DNA from: Salvia splendens
Lineage: Eukaryota; Streptophyta; Magnoliopsida; Lamiales; Lamiaceae
Direction of reading: 5' to 3'
Assembly (NCBI RefSeq): GCF_004379255.2
Contig: NC_056040.1
Coordinates: 29,044,852 to 29,108,851, forward strand
DNA length: 64,000 nt
The translations under genes and the position numbers were made by a program. Below the pieces are notes generated by a model, which worked only from the letters and a program-made list of their open reading frames with translations, had not been told where the DNA came from and searched no databases. Position 1 is the first letter of the stretch, and every line of letters begins with the position of its first letter. This document shows positions 10,721 to 20,695 of this stretch, piece by piece.

Positions 10721-12189
10721 GACCATCTCCAACAGTATTGCAAAACCTAAAATGCACTATGAATAATATCTCCAACAGTACTGCAAAACCAATCCCATTA
10801 TAGGTTTTTGAAGAAAAAATACCTATCTTTAGGTTTGCAGTAAAAGTAAACCAAAAACACTTTTTATAGTTTGAGTTATTGCATTTAAGTCCAAATCAAT
10901 ACATATTTATCAAAATAGAAGAAGAGAAGGAAGAGATATTAAAATACAAAGATAGAAAATCTTACGGGGAGAAGGCAACGGCGTGGAGAAGAAGAAGAAG
11001 ATGTGAAATAATAACCTAATCTAATCTTATTAATATTTGATTAGTTATTAAACAGTGGGCTGGCCCATATTAGTGCTCCCCCGTTCTATAAAATATGGGC
11101 ATTGGGTATGACACGGGAATTAAAATAAAATTGGTAAAGTAAGAGAGATGAGGAGAATAGTATGGTAAAGTAAGAGAGAGGAGGAGAATAGTAGTTAAAG
11201 TAGAATTAGTTGATAGTGAGACCTATACAATTAAATTGATATAACTTTTCATAAATGGAATGCTCATATTTTTGTGGGACGGATAAAAATAGAAGGTGCA
11301 CATATTTTTATGGGACGGAGGGAGTATTATATTATTCAACATAATTGGAAAAAAATCTATTATTTTACTAACAAAGAGCCGTTACATTATTCCAATACAA
11401 AATCCAATTTTATTAGATAGATTAATAACTCACGGTACATAATAATCTGTGAAAACAATTTTTTTATTAGTTAATTAAATACGTATGTACATATAAATCT
11501 GTGAAAACAATTTTTTTATTAGTTAATTAAATATTATACGTACATTAATATTATTCAGACCAAATATGCTATCAAATATAATAAAAAATGAAGATGCTAG
11601 AGAGGTGTCACAATCAGAAGTTGAGATGATGACAAATGAAGATGCTCGATTTCAATAGTATTTAACTCGATATGATGCAATAAGAAATAAAAGTATTCAT
11701 CTTGAACTTCGAAATGCACTAGCTTACCATTTGTAGGAACAATATGTAAATTTCGAACATTGAGTTTTAGTTATTTTATGTGTAAGTCGTAGTATGTTTT
11801 ATGTACTTGTGGTATTTCTAAATGAATTTTAATTTTGAGTTTTATGTGTACGTTGTATTATTTTTTATAGTATTTTTATTGTATTTAAATTTTCTAAATT
11901 TTGTAATATACCATTATTTAATAAATAATAGATTTTATATTTACTTATATTACTTAATAAATCTTATATTATAATCCATTATTTAATTTAATTTAAAATA
12001 TTGACAAAGTGTCATGGGGTTAGTTTGTGATTTATATAAAATATATATGTATGATTGAAAAGTATAAAATGTTAGTGGGTGAGGAATATTCTTTTGGGTT
12101 TGAGTTTAGTGTAAATGGTTGGAGCAAAATCAATATTTAGTGTGACATTTACACTAAATTGGGTTTGAGTTTAATGGTTGGAGATGCTC
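10721..12189. mobile_element. PIF/Harbinger-type non-autonomous element
   Basis: The ends GACCATCTCCAAC and GTTGGAGATGCTC are inverted repeats flanked on both sides by TTA (10718-10720 and 12190-12192), the usual PIF/Harbinger duplication. The interior is AT-rich with no transposase frame and is itself interrupted by a Stowaway-like MITE. A short local duplication of the end, tctccaacagtactgcaaaa, occurs near 10770. Confidence 0.7.
11076..11324. mobile_element. innermost Stowaway-like MITE
   Basis: The left end ctcccccgttctataaaata and right end tttttatgggacggagggag are inverted repeats, followed by TA. Length about 250 bp. It is the third layer of the nest. Confidence 0.7.
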
Positions 12190-12727
12190 TTATTTTACCT
12201 AACAAATCCTTCTAAAATCTCATGTCACTCAAGACATCTTAAGTGGGATGGAGAGAGTATCAGTAATATTATTATAATAAAAAAATAAATCACATATAAT
12301 CTATAAAGTAATATTTGTATATCATGTGAGACTGTTCTAGACTAAGCCAGTTTATGATAAATAGAATTCTAAATAAATCGCACTTGTAATATAAATATAT
12401 AATTAATCTTGACGAAGACAATTATAGGTTGCAAAGTTGGAATTAGAATTCCTTGTTGCTGGCTTTGAATTAATGCATTCATCATTCCAAGAAAAAAATT
12501 TGATATACTAGTGGATAGGCAAGTCGGCACATAGTATAAAATATTGAAGTGCTATAGTCCCACATATCTTAGCATCAACAGATATTAAAATGGATATCGG
12601 TCAATTATCGTGTATCCAGTACCCCTCCTTATTTTATTTAAAGTACCCCAAAACACACATCCACACACACACTTTTTATTTTATGTGGTTTTTATGCATA
12701 TATATACAGTTTATATGTGCCATACTT

Positions 12728-12948
12728 AATAAAGATTCTATTAAATTGATAACTATCTTAAATCAATAACCGATAATTATATCAATAACCTACATTATAT
12801 ATAAATTTCAGTTTAAAGGTATTTATATGTCAACAAAATGTAGTTAACATACAAATATTTCCGTATTGATATCAATAACGTAGGTTGTTGATATAGTATC
12901 AGTTATTAATTTAAGATAGTTATCTGTTAGAAGATTTTTTTCCTGATG
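12728..12948. mobile_element. palindromic MITE-like element
   Basis: Two arms of about 70-90 bases (from 12735 and ending near 12940) are inverted copies: gataactatcttaaatcaat on the left is mirrored by ttaatttaagatagttatc on the right. There is no coding capacity. It ends where the copia-2 integrase sequence begins, so it, or its excision, may have truncated that element. The stretch 12260-12727 before it is AT-rich and shows me no feature. Confidence 0.65.
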
Positions 12949-14217
12949 TATGGGGTCCTGCACCAATTTTTTTCGATATTTTGTGATTTTTATCGATGAT
13001 TGCACTAGAATGACGTGAATTTATATTTTGAAACATAAATCTGAAGTATATGATAGATTTGCCGCTTTCTTTAAACTTATCCAAACACAATTTCATACCA
13101 CTATCAAAACCCTTAGGTCAGATAATGAGAGAGAATTTGTTAACAGTACCATGAACCAATTCTGTAAAGATAACGGCATAATCCATCAAACTTCTTGTGC
13201 CTACACACCGGAACAAAATGGGGTAGCTGAAAGGAAAAATAGAACCATTTTAGAAATGACCCAGGCTCTCATGATCGAATCCAAAGTCCCCAAACACTTT
13301 TGGCCAGAGGCAGTCACCGCATCTATCTACCTCATCAATCGCCTCCCCACCAAAACCCTTAACATGAAAACTCCTTTCGATATATTGTCCAAACAAGCCA
13401 ACATTCCCGAACACTTGAACCTCCAACCCAGAGTTTTTGGTTGTACCGTCTACATTCACATTCCCAAACATGAGAGAACGAAGCTTTCACCTTATGCAAC
13501 TAAGTGTGTGTTCGTGGGGTACGGGGTAAACCAGAAGGGTTATCGTTGCTTTGACCCTCACACCAAGAAAATTACCATAACCATGAACAGCAATTTTTTG
13601 GAAACCGAATTTTTCTACCATACCCACCTTAGTAGTCAGGGGGAGAGTAATCCAGGTAGTACTATGGACTACCTAAGTTGGGTTGTGCCAGTGCCAAGCT
13701 CCTCGATTGAGGATCTAACAGAACCAGTGGTTGTCGCTGCCGCCGAGCAAGTCTCACCACAAGAGCCAACTCATCCAAACCTATGTGATCCTCCTCCGAC
13801 GATATCCGAGGTAATTCCTGAACCGAGTCTAGTTGAGCATTCGGTTACCACTGATCCTGTTGATACAGAACCCTTGGAAGAAGACAACACTGTTGATGGA
13901 GACACTGGGAGGTACATACTTCCTCCTCGGAGTACAAGGGGAGTCCCTCCAAAACGATACTCTCCTGAGAAGATTGGGAAGAAAAGTCGCTATGGAGTAG
14001 CGAATTTTGTGCAAGGGAATCTAACTAAGATGGCACGGGCATTTGACACTGCACTGTATGAGGAAGAGGAAATTCCACAGTTAGCCGAAGAGGATATGAA
14101 ACATAAGAAATGGAGAGAAGCTATGCTTACTGAGATGAAGACACTTATGAAGAATAGCACATGGGTGAAAGGGAAATTACCAGAAGGAGTGAAGACTGCC
14201 GGATGCAGATGGGTATT
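12949..14217 (+). pseudogene. copia-2 integrase and start of reverse transcriptase
   Basis: The plus-strand sequence enters in the middle of a Ty1/copia integrase core (DVWGPAP, then FIDDCTRMT followed by a TGA where Trp is expected). The open stretch 13028-14236 continues with LRSDNEREFVN and HQTSCAYTPEQNGVAERKNRT, which carry the second Asp and the Glu of the DDE triad, then the variable linker and the beginning of RT (KLPEGVKTAGCRWVF). After WVF the frame runs into the gypsy-2 LTR at 14218, so the last few codons are not copia. The element resumes at 22297. Its 5' LTR, gag and protease are missing. Confidence 0.9.
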
Positions 14218-15813
14218 TGATAGAGGGAAAAGATGAGACTATGACTCTGTGTGTGCGTGTCAACTGGCCAGGAGGGTACCTAGACCTAGCTGTGTCGTTG
14301 GGTCTGTGTCTATCTTCCCTATCAACAAAAAAATACCTCAACCCACTTCTACTGGCTAGTATAGTGGAGTAAGGGTCGAATCCCACAGAGATGGATGTAG
14401 GCGAGATACACTTGCGATGACATTCTAGGAGCGGTTGGTTAGCTACCATGCTTTTTTGGGGGGGTTGAGTTTTACCTAGTCGGAAAATGAAATGGAACCT
14501 ATACCCCTCCTGACCAGTAGGTTAGGGTGGGCTCTAAATGCTGCATGCTAAAAGAAATTAAAATGCGTGTGTAAACTAGGGTGCGAGTGTGCATGTGAGA
14601 AGCTACTAGACGAAACTTACTAAAAATGGCTAGACAAAAGGTAAAGGGAATCAAAGGACATGCTGGCAGACTGTCTGCTGGGTGTGAAGAAAAGCAGAAA
14701 AAGTGCAAGTACAAAAGCATAAAGCAACAAAAGCAATACAAGTGGTCCCATTCTTTGATTGTGACATTTTCTTCTTCACCAAGCTAAACTAACAAGATCT
14801 AGCAAACTCCATTGATGAATGATCAAGCTTGAAAATTCGTAAATGCAATATTTAACTTGAAATCGAGAACGAAAGCTAAGAAAACTGAGATCAACGCAAA
14901 CTGGTCAGCGGGACAAGGTAACAGAAGCAAGCAGAAACGATTCCCATGTATTTTTGAGGAACTTAACCTGATTAAAACTTGTAAACACTCCAAGAAAACC
15001 TAGATCTAACTAAGCAAAGCAGATTCAAGCACTTAAACAACAGAAATCAACTTAAAACTACCAGATCTAGCTACTAGGCAGAAAGAAATAGTAAGCAAGC
15101 TGAAACACAAAATAAAACCACAATAAACTTCATTGCATTCAAGATTATCACCCAAAAGATGTTCCAACTAAGTAGCTACTGGAATCCAAGTCAAAGGCAA
15201 GCAAAAACAAGTACTTAAACTAAGAAATCTTAAAAACAAAGCAAGTAAAAGATTGTTTGGCTCCTCAGAAACTGAAACTGGAGGAATTTCTGGAACTACG
15301 GCAGCTGGAATGAATCAGGCATGATGCTCCTGGCCGGCAGGTGGCCGGAATCTTCAAGTCAGGCTGCTGGATTTAGATGGAATTAAGAGCTAATGGAGCT
15401 CTTCTCCTCAAAAGTGATGTAGTAGTGATGATAAGTCCTAAGTGAAGTGGTGTAAAAATTTCTCCCGTTTTCTTTATGTTCAGCTCCTATTTATAGGGTG
15501 GCTTGCCCTAATTTCTAGGGCTTTCTCTTCATGTGGAATGACAATTTTGCCCTTCTTTAGATAGGTGATTATTCCAAGCAAGTCCTTCATTCTAGTGTCC
15601 AGTTCTGTAGCATCCATCCTGACCAGTTTACGTATTTTCTGCTCATACTAACCAGTTTGCACACTTTTCACAACTTTTTCACTCGAATTCCTTCTGAACC
15701 TTTTCTCCTGATTTAGTACTTCAACCTGCACACTTTAACAACTATTTTGCAGATATTATCCAATAAATCACCTTATACTAACCAGTAACCAAGGCCGAGA
15801 ACGAGACTCATCA
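14218..15813 (-). repeat. gypsy-2 3' LTR
   Basis: It begins tgatagaggg and ends gactcatca on the plus strand, matching 20696-22291. A TATAAATAG box lies at 15487-15495 (minus). An inverted pair, ccact...tagtgg, near 14343-14367 precedes the conserved block gggtcgaatcccacagagat. Confidence 0.93.
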
Positions 15814-17617
15814 AACTGCTCACACTTAACACATACTTGTCCTCAAGTATGAAGAAACAAGCTAAATAAAAATAGTGAGTTGAGTTCGCAAGCCTGGTTA
15901 CCTCTCTTCACCGACCTAAGACTCTAAAACTTAAAAGACTCTTCAACACATAGATGACTCACAGAAAAAAAAACAAGAAAACGGACAAAAGAAAAAATAA
16001 CTCATAAACACATTACACAGGCTATATTTTCAATCAATCCTTCCACTTGGGTTGAATTAATCCGGCTGTAAACAACTTCAAAATTCTGCCGCCCCCCTTT
16101 TCCTTCCCAGTCAGTATATCTGCTCGTCAAGATCACCCAGACTCTCGACCAAACACCAGATTCACTGTCGCTCATTCCTCACTAGGGATGTTAGGACTAT
16201 TTTCTCTCAAAATGCTGAACCACAGATGCTTCGGACTCAGATCTCACGTGCGGCTCCTGAAGGGTTTTAAGGCTTGTAACGGGGCTATTGGTTTGTAGTG
16301 TATGGGGTAGATGTTCCTAAGGCTCTAAGGTTCATTTGGGCATTTGGGCTCTTGGCTGTTGTTTCTCTTCGGCTGGACGTTTTCTGATATTGGACTCCAA
16401 CTGGTCAGTGGCTTCTTTGTGGCTTCGCCACCCTTATTCCTTCTTCTTTCTTTTTGTGGTCAAGTGTTTTCGACCATTTTCTTCAACATTTCTTTATGTG
16501 GCTTCGCCACCCTTATTCCTTCTTATTTTTTTGGACCTGGGATTTTTCCTGGTCGATTTTCTCCTTTCCTCTCGATTTCTTTCTCCAGTTGGTTTTTCTT
16601 GTATGTCCTCCTGGCCAGTCGCCTTCTTGCCTTATGCCTCGCACTCACACAGTCCCTGTGGTTATTGGGTTATATTTGGGTATATATTTGGATAGAAAAA
16701 GGGGTTCTAAGGGATGGTTTTTTTTAGGGGGGTTTCCTACTGCCTTCAGGACTTGCTACACGCGGTCACTTTACCCTAGGCATCATGTGACAGCCACTCT
16801 TTTCTTTTCTAAATTGGTGGAAAGTGGTTCCACTTAGGCTTGTAACTCACCATTTAAGATGGCTTTTGTATCTGGCTCGAATGATGAGTTTTTCTCTCAT
16901 ACTTGCATCATCCATATTGACTAGGAGATACTAAGAAAGGTGGTTTCTACTCTTGGTGTGTTTTATTTCCATCGATCATCTCGCCTTAAGATTGGATCAG
17001 TTGAGTTTTAAGCCCGTGTTTTAACACATGTCCTAAAAAAACCAAAACTTAACCTAAACTGACTTACTAGGGATTGACTCGACACATGACAACACAAATA
17101 TACAATTATACTGGCCATTATCTCCTCCTCCCACTTCATCCTTGTTTGCCTTCATGTAAGTTTAGTGAAGTGGAAAACAGGATGACCAGTATCCAACACA
17201 TAGAAGCACAAAAGACCAGAAAACACATAACACATGGAAAACATATTATATATGAAACTTCTCACACTTAGACTATGCAATAGGCTAAGTGAGAGAAGAA
17301 TAACGAACATAGAGAACACATAGACAATGTGGAACAAGAACTAATATGCAAAACATACTATTTCAACAAAAACTTCTCACACTTAGACTATGCAATAGGT
17401 TAAGTGGGAGAAGGTATATGACTCACATAAAAAAAACACAAAACAAAGACAACTTCTAAACATCCTTAACACATATAACGTTGTAAACCCTCGTCTTCTC
17501 ACACTTAGACTATGGATAGGCTAAGTGTTATGAATGAGGGTATACACATGCTAAAACATGTACAAAAAATAGAAACAACACAACTAGAAAAAAAGTTTAA
17601 TGAAAATAAAAAGAAAG
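15814..17617 (-). other. gypsy-2 non-coding 3' internal region
   Basis: This 1.8-kb stretch sits where pol would be. I see no conserved retroelement domain in any frame; the plus-strand hydrophobic open frames near 16336-16837 look spurious. It holds three copies of a hairpin (17258-17527), a 77-bp direct duplication near 16418-16525 with the hairpin GTGGCTTCGCCAC, and a degenerate polypurine tract beside the LTR (aactgctcacactta on the plus strand, 15814-15828). Confidence 0.7.
17258..17527. repeat. three spaced hairpin repeats in gypsy-2
   Basis: Units at 17258-17298, 17373-17413 and 17495-17527 share cttctcacacttagactatg followed by an inverted arm ctaagtgagagaag. In the first unit the 14-base arms pair with one mismatch around a 13-base loop; the third unit has lost part of its right arm. 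Spacing is 115 and 122 bases. On the element strand each contains AAGTGTGAGAAG, like the sequence just upstream of the 3' LTR (AAGTGTGAGCAG). Confidence 0.8.
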
Positions 17618-18721
17618 CTAACTGGTCAGTTGGTAAGGTCGGTCATCTTCTCCTCTGGATCCTCTTTGGTCAGGAGCCTTGTGCAGTTTTCTTCTCGGGT
17701 TCCTTTGTTGGTACACATCAGGGGCGTCACTCTTTTTCTTGTGATTCTTGAAAGTCCCCTTGATTTTCCTCTTTTTCATGGGCCGCATATGATGGTTGCT
17801 AGGGACCTTGCTCCCGATCAGTTTGGGCACTTGTCCCAGCTTCTTGATGATAATGGCCGATAGGACCATCCTGGGCTTCTTGGTCTCCTTCTTTTGCTTT
17901 GCTGCCCCATTGTCTTTCCTCTTTCTTTCTTGGTTGCATTTTCCTTCTTTGTCTTGATTTTCCTGTAAGTCAGTTTCTGGTACTGGTGTCTCTTTCTGGG
18001 CAGCAGGGATGGCAAGTGGATTGTCGATGTTGGCCTCCTGTACTGGCTGGGTGAAAGTTGCAGTCGGGTTCTCCCCAGGTTTTGTAGGAGAACCTACTTT
18101 CTGGATAGTAAGGGTCGATGCCGGATGTCCAGCAACAGCAAGGGTCTCTGACTTGGTTGTAGCATGTTTTGGGTCCTCCCCAGGTTTTGTAGGAGGTCCA
18201 CTATCTTCCTGGCCAGTATCAGTGTCATTGCTCTTCTTTTTGTTGCAAGGAGTCTTGTCCTCCTCGCTTGAGATCTCTACAAGATCAGGAACCTTGTTGG
18301 GCCCCTTCTTTTTCTCAATCCTATGCCTGATGATTTGCCTCGATGCGCGCTTCGGCCCTTGTTTTCTCTCTGCCTTCTTCTCGGCCAGTTTGTGAGCCCC
18401 CGTGGCTCTAGCGAATCTTGACTTCTGACAAATAGTCTCTTCAATATCCTCTTCATCAGGTTCTTTAGTGGTTTCCCTTGAACTCTCTTCCGGACCTTGA
18501 TTGATTTGAGGTTCAACAACTGGCTCAGTTTCATCAGGACCACTCTTCTTGGTCAGTATGCCCCCCTTATCCTTCGTCTTGCTTGATTCCCCAAATGACT
18601 CCTTCCGTTCAGGCTCCTTGTAGGATGTTCCTGACCACAATGTCACCTTCCTCACATTAGCCTTGTCAGGTATGTGCACCGGAACTGGGAGCCTTTCCGC
18701 ATTCCCACAAATCTCGTTCAT
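17618..18721 (-). CDS. gypsy-2 Lys/Glu/Pro-rich gag-tail frame
   Basis: This open frame of 367 codons begins at an ATG (MNEICGNAERLPVPVH). The first 40 residues align with the gypsy-1 segment between gag and protease (KVTLWSGTSY here, KVTLRSGTTY there). The rest is lysine-, glutamate- and proline-rich, low in hydrophobic residues and probably disordered. A direct repeat, TKPGEDP / SPTKPGENP, appears twice. No protease signature is present. It is probably the degenerate gag-PR spacer joined to unrelated sequence. A TAA at 18743-18745 separates it from the gag frame upstream. Whether it is translated is unknown. Confidence 0.55.
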   Translation of the reverse strand: MNEICGNAERLPVPVHIPDKANVRKVTLWSGTSYKEPERKESFGESSKTKDKGGILTKKSGPDETEPVVEPQINQGPEESSRETTKEPDEEDIEETICQKSRFARATGAHKLAEKKAERKQGPKRASRQIIRHRIEKKKGPNKVPDLVEISSEEDKTPCNKKKSNDTDTGQEDSGPPTKPGEDPKHATTKSETLAVAGHPASTLTIQKVGSPTKPGENPTATFTQPVQEANIDNPLAIPAAQKETPVPETDLQENQDKEGKCNQERKRKDNGAAKQKKETKKPRMVLSAIIIKKLGQVPKLIGSKVPSNHHMRPMKKRKIKGTFKNHKKKSDAPDVYQQRNPRRKLHKAPDQRGSRGEDDRPYQLTS

Positions 18722-18742
18722 CGAACTGGTCAGGTAGGACAG

Positions 18743-20589
18743 TTACTTATTCAGCATGTCCATATTTTCCTTATGCTCTTTCTGGGCATTTTGCATGCCT
18801 TGCACCACTTCATTATTTGACTGAAATTCACTCCTCATGGTTTGCTGGTAAGCAAGCATCTCTCCCATCATCTCTTCCATAGATCTTCCTGACTTGTTTT
18901 GGTGTAGGAAATGGTTAGGATTTTGTTGATGGTAGGGATTATACTGGGTGTTAGGGTATGGGTGGTAGGTATAGTTTGGCTGATTTTGATGAGAGGGGTA
19001 CTGGCCGAATTGGTTAGAGTTGTGGGGTTGACTGTGATTGGGATTCAGGTGGTGTAGGTAGGGATTTTGCTGGTTATACTGGCCATTGGGATGCGACTGG
19101 TAGATGGGATGGTTTTGATTGTATGGGTAGTTTGGCTGATTTTGGAGTGAAGGGTACTGACTGAACTGGTTGGGGTGGTGATGCTGGTTAGGGTTAGGGC
19201 ATGGGTGATTTTGGCAATGTTGGGGTGAGTGGGATTGGTAATTTTGGTTTCCCATCTGATATTGTGGCACATAAGTGGTATTTTGATGTGGATTTGGTGG
19301 GTGCGGATTATGCTGGTTTATTCCTGACCAGTTCGGCTGTGAATCTTGGGCTGGGTTGCGGATTATGCTGGGGGTCCATCGTATGCATTCTGAGCTGGGT
19401 TGGGCTGGTTACAGTTTCCATCTCCCCGTCTAAAGTCCAGGTGTTCTCTCCAAGGCGTGTCCTCCTGCTTTTCAAGATTCCAGTTCCTATTTGAATTCCA
19501 AAGCCCAGTCGTATTTGAATAGTGGTCCTATTGGGCAGTTACCATGGTGGCATTAACTGGAGGAACTTGCGGTTTACTCTTCTCAATTGCTGACAAAAGT
19601 GCCCTCTCGAGCTTGTCAATCCGACTCTCTAATTGATCATTATTTCCTACTGCTGCAGCGTTTGCCATACCTCTTCTGGACGGGAGAGTATGTGGATTGT
19701 CATAGGCTCTTTTCGCGTAGAGAAGTCTTTCCATAATTCTCTTGGCCTCACTAACTCGTAGTTTGGAAAAACTTCCTCCACTTGATGAGTTCACTAAGTC
19801 CTTGCTCTCCGCATTTATCCTCTCACAGAAAATCGAGTAAATTTCTACTTCCAACATATGGTGGTTTGGGCATGCGTCCAACAGACCCATGTATCTTGAC
19901 TAGTACTCACTCAGGGTCTCATCATGACCTTGTGTAACTCCTCGGATTTTATCTCTTAGTGCACTTGTCCTGGCCGCTGGGAAGAACTGATCCAAGAACA
20001 TCATCTTGAAGTCAGACCAGGTTCGGATACAATTTGGTGGCAGCCTCTTGAACCAAGTATTCGCCTCCTCTTTAAGGGCAAAGGGAAGGGCCTTCAGTCT
20101 GTAGTCGTCTTCGCTCGACCCCGCTGGCCGCTTTAGAGCCTTGCAGATTTTGCAAAATTCATGCAAGAACTCGTATGGGCTGTCACAACTCCGTCCCAAG
20201 AACACAGGCAAGAAGGCCATAATGTGGGGCTCCACGTAGATTGCTTCTTGTCCTAGGGTCGTGACGATTGCTTGCGGTGGTTCGCCATCCAAGTGAGCGT
20301 ACAACGAGCTTATCTCGGGATCATTTTCCTGGTCAGCCATGTTGGCTTTCTCCTCTTCAGTTGCGGATATTGATTCCGGTTCACTCTTGATGGCTGTGCT
20401 GCGATCCTCCTCACAGCTCGCATCCAAGTCAACAGGCAAGGCAGTGGTTAATTCTGAATGAGTGGTGACTGGATTTACCCCTTCTTCCCTTGGCCAGTTG
20501 GACTTAGTTTCATTTAACTGCGGAACACAAAAAATAAAGAAAAATTTATCTACAATATTCACACCAAAATTCTTAACAAAACTCCTCAT
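18743..20589 (-). pseudogene. gypsy-2 gag, interrupted
   Basis: The frame starts at the ATG at 20587-20589. Landmarks follow gypsy-1 closely: PYEFLHEFCKICKALKRPAG, YRLKALPFALKEEANTWF, then a TAG at 19900-19902 where gypsy-1 has Trp in SDYWARYMGL, then RYMGLLDACPNH in the same frame. A second stop at 19528 and a frameshift before 19270 follow. The C-terminal part (18743-19270) is rich in Asn, Gln, His, Tyr and Pro. It ends with MLNK and TAA. The capsid protein cannot be made from this copy in one piece. Confidence 0.88.
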
Positions 20590-20675
20590 AAACTAAGAAA
20601 CAAAAGAAAAGAAAAACAATTAACTATATGTACACCAAAGTGTCATGCAACAAATGTATGCAAAAACGTCATCCA

Positions 20676-20693
20676 TCCCCGGCAACGGCGCCA
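20676..20693 (-). other. gypsy-2 primer-binding site (tRNA-Asp)
   Basis: The plus strand reads tccccggcaacggcgcca, identical to the gypsy-1 site, two bases from the LTR at 20696. Confidence 0.9.
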
Positions 20694-20695
20694 TT

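Larger units (their letters stand above)
10583..12259. mobile_element. outer Stowaway-like MITE split by a nested insertion
   Basis: The left end cttccgtctcattcaagata pairs imperfectly with the right end near 12225-12259 (aagacatcttaagtgggatg). The two halves are separated by a 1.47-kb element with its own TTA duplication, so the original MITE was only about 200 bp. Confidence 0.6.

Noticed and set aside
14375..14400. gggtcgaatccc as a tRNA T-arm and possible tRNA gene
   Set aside because: No A box, anticodon arm or acceptor stem can be built around it; it recurs at the same LTR position.
16336..16837. Hydrophobic open frames on the plus strand suggesting a membrane protein
   Set aside because: Three overlapping frames in a T-rich non-coding tail of gypsy-2 on the wrong strand, with no family resemblance.
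17258..17527. CRISPR-like array or miRNA precursor
   Set aside because: Three imperfect units inside a retrotransposon of a plant genome; arms are too short for a typical plant miRNA precursor and no spacer logic is present.
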